Below are positions 6,861 through 15,270 of a stretch of 64,000 bases of DNA, in pieces; position 1 is the stretch's first letter; each line of letters opens with the position of its first letter. Origin of the DNA: Paraburkholderia gardini (GTDB lineage: Bacteria > Pseudomonadota > Gammaproteobacteria > Burkholderiales > Burkholderiaceae). The notes beneath the pieces were generated by a model. The model had not been told where the DNA came from. It made no database searches and worked only from the letters and a program-made list of their open reading frames with translations. Location of the stretch: NCBI RefSeq assembly GCF_907164575.1, contig NZ_CAJQYY010000010.1, positions 1 to 64,000 on the forward strand. The letters are read 5' to 3'. The position numbers were made by a program, and so were the translations under genes.

Positions 6861-8444
6861 TCACTCCCACTCGATTGTCGCCGGCGGCTTCCCGGAAATA
6901 TCGTACACAACCCGATTGATCCCGCGAACCTCATTGATGATCCGGTTCGACACATGTCCCAGCAGCTCATGCGGCAGATGCGCCCAGTGCGCCGTCATGA
7001 AATCGAGCGTCTGCACCGCGCGCAACGCGACCACATACTCATACGTGCGCCCGTCGCCCATCACGCCCACGCTCTTCACCGGCAGGAATACCGCGAACGC
7101 CTGGCTCGTCAGGTCGTACCACGACTTGCCGGTTTCCTTGTCGATGAACGTGCGCAGCGTTTCGATGAAAATCGCATCCGCGCGGCGCAGCAGATCGGCG
7201 AAATCGCGGCGCACTTCGCCGAGAATCCGCACGCCCAGACCCGGGCCCGGGAACGGATGGCGATACACCATCGCAGGCGGCAGACCGAGCTTCACGCCCA
7301 GTTCACGCACTTCATCCTTGAAGAGTTCGCGCAACGGCTCGAGCAGCTTCAGGTTGAGCGTTTCCGGCAGGCCGCCCACGTTGTGGTGGCTCTTGATCGT
7401 ATGGGCGCCCTTCTTGCCCTTGCCCGCCGACTCGATCACATCCGGATAGATCGTGCCCTGTGCGAGCCATTTCGCATCGGTGAGCTTGCCGGCTTCGGCC
7501 TGGAACACCTCGACGAACTCCGCGCCGATGATCTTGCGCTTCGCTTCCGGATCGGTCACGCCGGCCAGCTTCGACAGGAACGCTTCGCTCGCGTCGACGT
7601 GAATCACTTTCACACCAAGGTGATCGGCAAACGTCGCCATCACCTGTTCCGCTTCGTTCAGACGCAGCAGACCGTGATCGACGAACACACAGGTCAGCTG
7701 GTCACCGATCGCGCGATGCAGCAGCGCCGCGGCCACCGACGAATCCACGCCGCCCGACAGCCCCAGGATCACGTGCTCGCTACCGACCTGCTCGCGGATC
7801 TTCTCGACGGCTTCGTCGACGTAGTGACCCATTTCCCAGTCCGGCTTCGCGCCGCAGATGCCAAGCACGAAACGCTCGAGCATCGCGCGGCCCTGCACGG
7901 TGTGCGTGACTTCCGGGTGCCATTGCAGGCCATAGAAATGACGCGCTTCGTCGGCCATGGCGGCCACCGGGCACGATTCCGTCGATGCCATCAGCTTGAA
8001 TCCCGGCGGCATGTCGAGCACCTTGTCGCCATGGCTCATCCAGACCTTGAGCATGCCGTGGCCTTCGGCCGTGCGGAAATCCTCGATGCCTTCCAGAAAG
8101 CTCGTGTGATTGCGCGCCCGCACTTCGGCATAACCGAATTCGCGCAGATGGCCGTTGTCGACCTTGCCGCCGAGCTGTTCGGCCATCGTCTGCATGCCGT
8201 AGCAGATGCCGAGCACCGGCACGCCCAGATCGAACACGGCTTGCGGCGCGCGGGGGGTGTCCTCATCGACGACCGAGTTCGGGCCGCCCGACAGGATCAC
8301 GCCCTTCGGCGCGAATTCGCGGATGAATTCGTCACTGACGTCGTAAGGATGGATTTCCGACAGCACGTGCGCCTCGCGGATGCGTCGTGCGATCAGTTGG
8401 GTGACTTGCGAACCGAAGTCGAGAATCAGAATCTTGTCATGCAT
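6861..8444 (-). CDS. guaA: GMP synthase (glutamine-hydrolysing)
   Basis: GuaA converts XMP to GMP with glutamine and ATP. Starting at ATG 8444 ([11 protein letters not shown]) it has 527 residues. A class I glutamine amidotransferase domain contains GICYGMQ (Cys81) and QWHPEV; an ATP pyrophosphatase domain contains the [10 protein letters not shown]-loop; and the dimerisation domain ends in TIEWE. A TTG at 8462 would add six residues without support. Its 3' end is intact and is the apparent integration point of the island. It lies 218 bases downstream of the membrane-protein gene that separates it from guaB. Confidence 0.97.
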   Translation of the reverse strand: MHDKILILDFGSQVTQLIARRIREAHVLSEIHPYDVSDEFIREFAPKGVILSGGPNSVVDEDTPRAPQAVFDLGVPVLGICYGMQTMAEQLGGKVDNGHLREFGYAEVRARNHTSFLEGIEDFRTAEGHGMLKVWMSHGDKVLDMPPGFKLMASTESCPVAAMADEARHFYGLQWHPEVTHTVQGRAMLERFVLGICGAKPDWEMGHYVDEAVEKIREQVGSEHVILGLSGGVDSSVAAALLHRAIGDQLTCVFVDHGLLRLNEAEQVMATFADHLGVKVIHVDASEAFLSKLAGVTDPEAKRKIIGAEFVEVFQAEAGKLTDAKWLAQGTIYPDVIESAGKGKKGAHTIKSHHNVGGLPETLNLKLLEPLRELFKDEVRELGVKLGLPPAMVYRHPFPGPGLGVRILGEVRRDFADLLRRADAIFIETLRTFIDKETGKSWYDLTSQAFAVFLPVKSVGVMGDGRTYEYVVALRAVQTLDFMTAHWAHLPHELLGHVSNRIINEVRGINRVVYDISGKPPATIEWE

Positions 8445-8662
8445 GGCAGCGGACTGAATCAAAAGTGAACGGATACGGAACGCTGCACCGGAACGATTTC
8501 CGGCACAGCGATGAATTCAATGCCAGCCAGTGAACTGCGCGAAGCAAACCGTCGCAGGTCATGGCGAAAAGACGTGATGAAGCCGATGTGAAGGCAAGCG
8601 GAACAGCCAGACGCAATTCGTAAGCGTGAACCCCTGACGCGAGAGACGCAGGCGCTCGCACG

Positions 8663-9409
8663 TCAGCCATGAAACGGCGGACGCGGTGCGCCAGGCGAAT
8701 CGGCCGCGGCATCACGGGCTTCGTCGCGGGCAGCGTCGTGGCCGGTCACCGTGGTGCGGGTTTCGACCGTGCGCGTTTCAGCGGTCACGACGCCGGCTTG
8801 ATGCGCAGCCGTGAAATCCGGCTCGACAGGCGCGCCCGTTGCGGGACTGACCGGACGCGACGCAGCCATCACGGGCTCCGCCCCGTACACGCGCGGCTCG
8901 CTATCCACGCCGCGATTCAGTTCGCGATCCGCTTGTGCCGCGTTCGCGGCATCCTTGCCGGCGCGCTTCTGCTCGCGCCCGGCACCCGCGGCTTCGGTCG
9001 CTCGCTCCCGCTCACGCCGGCGCACCACGCGCGCAAGACGCACGCCGCCCAGACCGACGATCACCAGCACGAGCGCGACAACCGCCGACACCAGTTGACC
9101 AAACGCCGTCAGGGAAGGCTTGTGCAGGCCAATCAGCCAGACCAGCATCAGCACGCCCGTCAGCCAGTTGACGTGCCCGACGACGCGCGCCACCGCACGC
9201 GTCATCGCACCATCGATCGCGGCATGAAACGCTAGCCACGCGAGGCCGAGAAGCGCCAGACCGAACGCCTGCCCGACGAGTGCAGGATCGACCTGCACCA
9301 GTTGCAGCGCGTTGTACAGCGATGTCCACGGCGTGAGCAGAAACAGCAGCCCGAACGCCAGCAGCAACAACGCGTCGATGACGAGTACAGCGCGCAGCAA
9401 GGGCTTCAT
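8663..9409 (-). CDS. Predicted membrane protein between guaB and guaA
   Basis: The 248-residue protein has about four hydrophobic segments in its first 130 residues (LLRAVLVIDALLLLAFGLLF, AFGLALLGLAWLAF, LTGVLMLVWLIGL, LVSAVVALVLVIVGLGG). The rest is a charged, Ala/Arg/Glu-rich tail with no fold I recognise, likely disordered and cytoplasmic. AAAGGAG eight bases before the start overlaps the guaB stop region, and the 14-base gap indicates co-transcription with guaB. I know it only as a lineage-type hypothetical gene at this locus and assign no function. Confidence 0.7.
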   Translation of the reverse strand: MKPLLRAVLVIDALLLLAFGLLFLLTPWTSLYNALQLVQVDPALVGQAFGLALLGLAWLAFHAAIDGAMTRAVARVVGHVNWLTGVLMLVWLIGLHKPSLTAFGQLVSAVVALVLVIVGLGGVRLARVVRRRERERATEAAGAGREQKRAGKDAANAAQADRELNRGVDSEPRVYGAEPVMAASRPVSPATGAPVEPDFTAAHQAGVVTAETRTVETRTTVTGHDAARDEARDAAADSPGAPRPPFHG

Positions 9410-9423
9410 CGGCGTCTGCTCCT

Positions 9424-10884
9424 TTAGTCCACGTGGTAGTTGGGCGCTTCCTTCGTGATCTGCACATCGTGCACGTGCGATTCACGCATGCCCGCTGCCG
9501 TGATCTGGACGAACTCGGCCTTGTCATGCATATCGCCGATCGTCGTGCAGCCGCAGTAACCCATGCTGGCGCGCACACCGCCGATCAGCTGGAACAGGAT
9601 CGCGTTGACCGAACCCTTGTACGCGACGCGACCCTCGATGCCTTCCGGCACGAGCTTGTCGATGTTCGCGGAATTGTCCTGGAAGTAGCGGTCCGCCGCA
9701 CCGTCCTTCATCGCGCCGACCGAGCCCATGCCACGGTACGACTTGTACTGGCGGCCCTGATACAGGAACACGTCGCCCGGCGATTCCTCGGTGCCGGCGA
9801 GCATGCTGCCCATCATGACCGCATCCGCGCCCGCGGCGAGCGCCTTGCTGACGTCGCCCGAGAAACGCACGCCGCCATCGGAGATGACCGGCACGCCCGT
9901 GCCGCGCAATGCCTCCGATACGTTCGAAACAGCCGAGATCTGCGGCACGCCGACCCCCGCGACGATCCGCGTCGTGCAGATCGAGCCCGGGCCGATGCCG
10001 ACCTTGACGCCGTCCGCGCCGTATTCGACGAGCGCCTTCGCCGCTTCGGCGGTGGCGATGTTGCCGCCGATCACCTCGACGTGCGGGAAGTTCTTCTTGA
10101 CCCAGCGCACGCGCTCCAGCACGCCCTTGCTGTGACCGTGCGCCGTATCGACGACGATCACGTCGACGCCCGCCGTCACCAGCAACTGGACGCGCTCTTC
10201 GTTATCCGCGCCGACGCCGACCGCCGCGCCCGCGCGCAGCTTGCCGTGTTCGTCCTTGCAGGCGTCCGGGTGTTCGGTCTGCTTCGTGATGTCCTTGACG
10301 GTCATCAGGCCGCGCAGTTCGAACGAATCGTTGATCACCAGCACGCGTTCCAGCCGATGGCTGTGCATCAGCGCTTTCGCTTCGGCGAGCGGCGTGCCTT
10401 CCTTGACCGTGACGAGACGCTCACGCGGCGTCATGATCGTGCGGACCGGCTCGTCGAGACGGGTCTCGAAACGCAGGTCGCGATTCGTGACGATACCGAT
10501 CAACTGCGCACCTTCGACGACCGGAAAGCCCGAAATACCATGCTGTTGCGACAGTGCGATCACGTCGCGCACCGGCATCTGCGGCGGCACGGTGATCGGA
10601 TCGCGCACGACGCCGGATTCGAACCGCTTGACCTTCGCGACTTCGCGGGCCTGTTCGGCCGGCGTGAGATTCTTGTGAATGATGCCGACGCCACCCATCT
10701 GCGCCATCGCGATGGCAAGGCGGGCTTCGGTGACGGTGTCCATGGCGGCAGACACGAGCGGCATATTCAGGGAGATGTTGCGGGTCAGCCGGGTTTTGAG
10801 GCTGGTGTCACGCGGCAGAACGTCAGAGAAAGCCGGGACGAGGAGCACGTCATCGAACGTGAGTGCTTTTTGGATCAGACGCAT
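9424..10884 (-). CDS. guaB: Inosine-5'-monophosphate dehydrogenase
   Basis: GuaB oxidises IMP to XMP with NAD+, the first committed step of guanine nucleotide synthesis, and feeds GuaA. The 486-residue protein has the usual length. It has a TIM-barrel with a CBS pair inserted at roughly residues 93-205, the catalytic loop GPGSICTTR (Cys303), and the flap region near [19 protein letters not shown] lies seven bases before the start, and a good promoter is at 10911-10939. It heads the guaB-membrane protein-guaA group. Confidence 0.97.
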   Translation of the reverse strand: MRLIQKALTFDDVLLVPAFSDVLPRDTSLKTRLTRNISLNMPLVSAAMDTVTEARLAIAMAQMGGVGIIHKNLTPAEQAREVAKVKRFESGVVRDPITVPPQMPVRDVIALSQQHGISGFPVVEGAQLIGIVTNRDLRFETRLDEPVRTIMTPRERLVTVKEGTPLAEAKALMHSHRLERVLVINDSFELRGLMTVKDITKQTEHPDACKDEHGKLRAGAAVGVGADNEERVQLLVTAGVDVIVVDTAHGHSKGVLERVRWVKKNFPHVEVIGGNIATAEAAKALVEYGADGVKVGIGPGSICTTRIVAGVGVPQISAVSNVSEALRGTGVPVISDGGVRFSGDVSKALAAGADAVMMGSMLAGTEESPGDVFLYQGRQYKSYRGMGSVGAMKDGAADRYFQDNSANIDKLVPEGIEGRVAYKGSVNAILFQLIGGVRASMGYCGCTTIGDMHDKAEFVQITAAGMRESHVHDVQITKEAPNYHVD

Positions 10885-10910
10885 GGCAAATCCTATGGGC
10901 GCAAAAGCGA

Positions 10911-10939
10911 ATTATACGCGATACCTCCCTGGTTTTCAC
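10911..10939 (-). promoter_or_regulatory. guaB promoter
   Basis: On the minus strand TATAAT (10916-10911) is preceded at 17 bases by GTGAAA (10939-10934), placing a transcription start about 20 bases before the guaB ATG. The rest of the 318-base guaB/transporter gap (10940-11202) shows no further feature I can support. Confidence 0.7.
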
Positions 10940-11202
10940 TGCGCGAACAGCAGCTTAGCGGATTTTCCGTGACTTTTTCTGGCTTCGGCGGCCCGCGGAT
11001 TTCGGTTCGCCGTTCGGCTCAGGTTCGATCGGGTTTCGTTTGCTCGTTCGGCTACACCGATCGTCAATGCGTGCCCTGGTCCCGATTTCCCGGTTGACGG
11101 TTCCGGGCCATTCATACGCCCGGAATGCAGGATTGAACAAGACGGCGCCCCGCCTCGCCGTGTTAACCTGCGCGCCTTCCCAGTATTTCGTTTGAGGTAG
11201 CA

Positions 11203-12177
11203 ATGCGGCGGGGTGTGGCATATGGCGTGATGGCCGGGGCGTTATGGGGCGTGGTTTTCCTCGCCCCGAGGCTTCTCGCGGATTTCTCCCCACTCCTGCT
11301 CGGCGCCGGGCGCTATGTGATGTACGGCGTCGTTTCCGTGCTCGCGGCGCTGCCTTCCGCGCGCTCGCTGCTGCGCCGCCTGACGCGCCAGGACGTGCGG
11401 GCGCTCGTCACGCTCGCGCTCGTCGGCAACATCCTCTATTACGTGCTGCTGGCAAGCGCCGTGCATCTGGTCGGCATTTCGCCGTCTTCGCTGATCGTCG
11501 GCGTGCTGCCGGTTACCGTCACGCTGCTGGGACGCGGCGATCACGGCGCCGCGCGGCTTTCGCGGCTGGTGTTGCCGCTCGCGATGGTCGTCGCGGGCAT
11601 CGTGTGCATCAACGTCGACGTCTTTACCGTCGACGGCGGCGGCACCGCCAGCACGATGACGAAAGTCGCCGGCCTCGCCTGCGCGACCGGCGCGCTCGGA
11701 TGCTGGACCTGGTTTGCCGTCGAAAACACCCGCTATCTGCGCCGCAATCCGCATTTCAGCGGCAACGAATGGTCCGTGCTGTGGGGGGTGGTGACCGGCG
11801 CGCTCGCCGCGATCATGTGGGCCGTGATCGCCGTGCTGCCCATGGGCGTCGCGCCGGCTCCCGTCGCCGACAGCCGCTGGCAGCTCTTCTGGGGCATCAA
11901 TCTGGTGCTGGCGATCGGCGCGTCGTGGCTCGGTAACGGGCTGTGGAACGCTGCATCGAAGCGGCTGCCGCTCACGCTATCGGGCCAGATGATCGTGTTC
12001 GAAACGCTTTTCGCGCTGCTCTACGGCTTTATTTACGATCATCGCATGCCGCGTCCGCTCGAGATGGCGGCCATTGCACTGCTGGTGGCGGGTGTGAGCT
12101 GGTCGGTGCGCCAGCATGCCAGCGACGATCCGGATGACACGCCGATCGAGGAAAAGGCACAGGTATCGGCGCATTGA
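11203..12177 (+). CDS. DMT/EamA-family transporter
   Basis: The 324-residue protein has around ten hydrophobic helices in two EamA-like halves (GVMAGALWGVVFLAPRLL and LALVGNILYYVLLASAVHL in the first; LFWGINLVLAIGASWLGNGLW and ALLYGFIYDHRMP in the second). Members export small metabolites or amino acids across the inner membrane; the substrate cannot be told. GAGGTAGCA before the ATG is a good ribosome-binding site. It is divergent from guaB and convergent with rnfH, so probably monocistronic. Confidence 0.85.
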   Translation: MRRGVAYGVMAGALWGVVFLAPRLLADFSPLLLGAGRYVMYGVVSVLAALPSARSLLRRLTRQDVRALVTLALVGNILYYVLLASAVHLVGISPSSLIVGVLPVTVTLLGRGDHGAARLSRLVLPLAMVVAGIVCINVDVFTVDGGGTASTMTKVAGLACATGALGCWTWFAVENTRYLRRNPHFSGNEWSVLWGVVTGALAAIMWAVIAVLPMGVAPAPVADSRWQLFWGINLVLAIGASWLGNGLWNAASKRLPLTLSGQMIVFETLFALLYGFIYDHRMPRPLEMAAIALLVAGVSWSVRQHASDDPDDTPIEEKAQVSAH

Positions 12178-12307
12178 AGGCTCGGGCCTGGGAGGGAAAC
12201 AGGGCCGATCCGCGCAGATCAGTCGTTATTCGAGTCGCTATTCGCCGCTCCCCACGCGGAAAACGGCTCGCGAGGCACTGCAGCAGCAATGCAACCCAGG
12301 CCGCACG

Positions 12308-12640
12308 TTACCGCGAGTCCTTGTTGAGCCACCGACGCCCTTCGATCGAACCTGCCTTGCGGGTTTTCTGCACGCGCCGCTGGCGCGCTTCCTTTGGGTC
12401 GGCGATCAGCGGACGGTAGATTTCCACGCGATCATGCTGTGCGAGCACGGTGTCGAGCGGCTTCAACTTGCCGAATACGCCCGTTTTCATGGTGCTGATA
12501 TCGATTTCCGGGTAGCGTTCGCGGATGCCGCTTGCTTCGATAGCCTCACGCAGCGTCGAGCCTTCGGGCAACTCGACGGCGATCAGCGTCTGCGTATCGG
12601 GCAGCGCGTAGCAGACTTCGATCGACAGCATCGCGCTCAT
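12308..12640 (-). CDS. rnfH: RnfH family protein (UPF0125)
   Basis: The 110-residue protein has a ubiquitin-like beta-grasp (LSIEVCYALPDTQTLIAVELPEGSTLREAIEASGI...RVEIYRPLIADPKEARQRR) matching the RnfH/YfjF family, which ends in the YRPL-DPKExRRxR motif. Its role is not settled. It overlaps the ratA stop by four bases (ATGA), so the two are translationally coupled, the same pair order as ratA-ratB in enterobacteria. Confidence 0.9.
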   Translation of the reverse strand: MSAMLSIEVCYALPDTQTLIAVELPEGSTLREAIEASGIRERYPEIDISTMKTGVFGKLKPLDTVLAQHDRVEIYRPLIADPKEARQRRVQKTRKAGSIEGRRWLNKDSR

Positions 12641-13074
12641 GCCTTACCGTAGCGCTGGTCGGCACGCTTCACGAACGATTCGACGAACGTGTTCGCGATG
12701 TGGCTGAACACCGGCCCGATGATTTTCTCGATGATGATGTTCGAGAATTCGTAGTGCAGCGCGAATTCGATCTTGCAGGCGTCCGCGCGCAGTGGCGTGA
12801 AGCGCCAGAACCCGGTGAACTTTTTGAACGGGCCGTCCGCGAATTCCATATCGATGCGCGTGGGCCGCTGCTGGGTATTGTGGGTGGCAAAATGCTGCTT
12901 GATACCCTTGAAATTGATGTCGATTTTCGCCTCCATCCCGTTTTCGTCCTGACGACGGATTTCGACACCACCGCACCACGGGAGGAAATTGGGGTAATCG
13001 GCCACGTCGGTGACGAGGTCGAACATCTGTTCCGCCGAATGGCGGATCAACACGGTTTTCTGGACATCTGCCAT
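12637..13074 (-). CDS. ratA: RatA family START/coenzyme Q-binding protein
   Basis: The start was taken at MADVQKTVLIRHSAEQMFDL (13074), giving 145 residues, the normal length; the longer frame begins at 13095. SRPBCC-fold features are DVADYPNFLPWC and the C-terminal amphipathic helix NTFVESFVKRADQRYG. Homologues are annotated either as RatA, a ribosome-association inhibitor, or as coenzyme Q-binding Coq10-like proteins; sequence alone does not decide. It is divergent from smpB (100-base gap) and coupled to rnfH. Confidence 0.88.
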   Translation of the reverse strand: MADVQKTVLIRHSAEQMFDLVTDVADYPNFLPWCGGVEIRRQDENGMEAKIDINFKGIKQHFATHNTQQRPTRIDMEFADGPFKKFTGFWRFTPLRADACKIEFALHYEFSNIIIEKIIGPVFSHIANTFVESFVKRADQRYGKA

Positions 13075-13174
13075 AAATTGCGCGACAAGTGGCAACGGTG
13101 GACAAGCGCCGCGGGCTTTCCTTGCCCCGCTTTGCTAAAATCGTGATTTTAAACGAGTTGGGCACTTTCCATTC

Positions 13175-13621
13175 ATGAGCATTATCGACAACAGAAAAGC
13201 CTTCTTCGACTATTTCATCGAAGAACGCTACGAAGCGGGGCTCGTGCTCGAAGGATGGGAGGTCAAGGCCCTGCGCGCGGGCCGCGGCCAGATCAAGGAA
13301 GGCTACGTCGTGATCCGTGACGGCGAGCTGTTTCTGATCGGCGCGCACATCAGCCCGCTGCCGGAAGCATCGACCCATATCCACCCGGATCCCGTCCGCA
13401 CGCGCAAGCTGCTGCTGCACAGCGAGGAGATCAGCAAACTGATCGGCAAGGTCGAGCAGCGCGGCTTCACGCTCGTGCCGCTGAATTTCCATTACAAGGG
13501 CGGCCGCGTGAAGTGTGAAATCGGTCTCGCGAAGGGCAAGAAAATGCACGACAAACGCGACGTAGAGAAAAAGCGCGACTGGGAACGCGAAAAAGCACGC
13601 CTGATGCGCACGCCGACCTGA
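13175..13621 (+). CDS. smpB: SsrA-binding protein SmpB
   Basis: SmpB delivers tmRNA to stalled ribosomes for trans-translation. The 148-residue protein has the OB-fold signatures ([61 protein letters not shown]) and the basic C-terminal tail [19 protein letters not shown] that enters the mRNA channel. It is divergent from ratA-rnfH, and a strong terminator follows at 13649-13676. Confidence 0.97.
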   Translation: MSIIDNRKAFFDYFIEERYEAGLVLEGWEVKALRAGRGQIKEGYVVIRDGELFLIGAHISPLPEASTHIHPDPVRTRKLLLHSEEISKLIGKVEQRGFTLVPLNFHYKGGRVKCEIGLAKGKKMHDKRDVEKKRDWEREKARLMRTPT

Positions 13622-13648
13622 TTCACTTCGATCAGGCACAGAAAGGAG

Positions 13649-13676
13649 AAGGCCCGCTGAAAATCCAGCGGGCCTT
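13649..13676 (+). terminator. Intrinsic terminator after smpB
   Basis: AAGGCCCGCTG (13649-13659) and CAGCGGGCCTT (13666-13676) form an 11-bp perfect stem with a six-base loop, followed by CTTGTT, 28 bases after the smpB stop. Confidence 0.8.
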
Positions 13677-13758
13677 CTTGTTGATGCCGACCTCAAGCCG
13701 CGACCGACGTCTGCGACCTCACCGCTCTTTCGACGAGACCGCACCCCATCGCGATACG

Positions 13759-14679
13759 TCAGCCGGCCTTGCCGCGACTCACGATCGTCAGCGCCGATGC
13801 GATCATCGTGCTCATATCCGCCAGGTTACCCGGCACGATCAGCGTGTTGCCCTGCTTCGCCAGGTTGCCAAACGCGCTCACGTACTGCTCGGCCACCTTC
13901 AGGTTCACCGCTTCCATGCCGCCCGTCGACTGGATCGCCGCCGCGATCTTCTGGATCGCCTGCGCGTTCGCCTCGGCTACCGCCAGAATCGCGGACGCCT
14001 GACCCTGTGCCTGATTGATCGCAGCCTGACGCTCGCCTTCCGACTTCTGGATCGACGCCTCGCGCCCGCCCGATGCAATATTGATCTGCTCCTGCTTGCG
14101 CCCTTCCGACGCCGCGATCAGCGCGCGCTTTTCGCGCTCGGCGGTGATCTGCGCCTGCATCGCGTGGAGAATTTCCTTGGGCGGCGTCAGATCCTTGATT
14201 TCGTAGCGCAGCACTTTCACGCCCCAGTTGGCGGCGGCTTCATCGAGCGAGGACACGATGCTGTGGTTGATGAAGTCACGCTCCTCGAACGTCTTGTCCA
14301 GTTCGAGCTTGCCGATCACGGAGCGCAGCGTGGTCTGCGACAGCTGCGTGATCGCGAACACGAAGTTGCTCGATCCGTACGATGCCTTCATCGGATCGGT
14401 CACCTGGAAGTACAGCACGCCGTCTACCTGCAACTGCGTGTTATCGCGCGTGATACAGACCTGGCTCGGCACTTCGAGCGGAATTTCCTTGAGGATGTGC
14501 TTGTACGCAATGCGGTCGACGAACGGCAGCACGATCGTCATGCCAGGCGTGAGCGTCGCGTGATAGCGGCCGAGCCGCTCCAGCACCCACGCGTGCTGCT
14601 GCGGCACGATCTTGATGGTTTGCGCGGCGATCACAAACACGATCACCAGCAGAATTGCCCCGACGATAGTTACGTCCAT
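13759..14679 (-). CDS. qmcA: SPFH/Band 7 membrane protein (QmcA/stomatin-like)
   Basis: The 306-residue protein has an N-terminal membrane anchor (VGAILLVIVFVIAAQTIKIV), a Band 7 domain (QQHAWVLERLGRYHATLTPGM through LRSVIGKLELDKTFEERD) and a long coiled-coil-prone helix (QITAEREKRALIAASEGRKQEQINIASGGREASIQKSEG). Such proteins form oligomeric membrane microdomain scaffolds. It is the second gene of a pair with nfeD (60-base gap), the standard NfeD-stomatin partnership. Confidence 0.9.
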   Translation of the reverse strand: MDVTIVGAILLVIVFVIAAQTIKIVPQQHAWVLERLGRYHATLTPGMTIVLPFVDRIAYKHILKEIPLEVPSQVCITRDNTQLQVDGVLYFQVTDPMKASYGSSNFVFAITQLSQTTLRSVIGKLELDKTFEERDFINHSIVSSLDEAAANWGVKVLRYEIKDLTPPKEILHAMQAQITAEREKRALIAASEGRKQEQINIASGGREASIQKSEGERQAAINQAQGQASAILAVAEANAQAIQKIAAAIQSTGGMEAVNLKVAEQYVSAFGNLAKQGNTLIVPGNLADMSTMIASALTIVSRGKAG

Positions 14680-14739
14680 CGTGTTACCCCTTTTATGGTT
14701 CGATGCGTTGTTCGTCCGTGCCTGTGTTCCCAGGCGAAT

Positions 14740-15183
14740 TCAGGCCTGCACGGACTGCTTTTTTGCCGCCACGATCAGGCAGCTTCCTCGCAGCGCGGTG
14801 ATCTCGTAGAGCCGCGCGTCCTCGGGTTCGCCTGGCGCCAGTTCGACATCCCACTGCGCGCCGCGATAATTCGTGCGCGCCCGCCGGTCCTGCCAGACGG
14901 ACACGTTCAAGGTCTCGCCAATGTCCAGATTCACGTCAGGATTGTGCAGCGCATCCTTGCGCACTTTCCGGCCGAAGCGCGAGCGGCGCAGCGCAAAAAC
15001 CGCCGCCGCCGCGACAAGCGCCGCGATCGCAAGCTGCGAATCGAGCCCGAGCCCCGCCCAGTGCGCAAGACCCGCCGCGACAAAGCCCAGCGCGATCATC
15101 AGCATATAGAAGGTGCCACTGAACAACTCCAGCACGACGAGCACCCCTGCACCCACCCACCAGAACAGCCCACCTGTTGCCAC
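14740..15183 (-). CDS. NfeD family membrane protein
   Basis: GTG 15183 is the start because GGAGG precedes it by five bases; the longer frame from 15207 runs into the stem of the ppsA terminator. The 147-residue product has three hydrophobic segments (FWWVGAGVLVVLELFSGTFY, IALGFVAAGLAHWAGL, LAIAALVAAAAVFAL) and a C-terminal OB-like domain (NLDIGETLNVSVW...YRGAQWDVELA). NfeD proteins pair with SPFH proteins, as with the next gene. Its biochemical role in bacteria is not firmly known. Confidence 0.88.
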   Translation of the reverse strand: MATGGLFWWVGAGVLVVLELFSGTFYMLMIALGFVAAGLAHWAGLGLDSQLAIAALVAAAAVFALRRSRFGRKVRKDALHNPDVNLDIGETLNVSVWQDRRARTNYRGAQWDVELAPGEPEDARLYEITALRGSCLIVAAKKQSVQA

Positions 15184-15201
15184 GTCGACCTCCAGAAAGC
15201 A

Positions 15202-15228
15202 AAACACCCCGGATATACCGGGGTGTTT
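15202..15228 (-). terminator. Intrinsic terminator after ppsA
   Basis: AAACACCCCGG (minus 15228-15218) pairs with CCGGGGTGTTT (15212-15202) around a five-base loop and runs on into TTTTGCTTT, about 43 bases after the ppsA stop. The arms are A/T-ended on both sides, so it could work in both directions. Confidence 0.8.
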
Positions 15229-15270
15229 ATAGCACGAACCTGGTGCGTTATTCCGTGCCTTGAAGCATGT

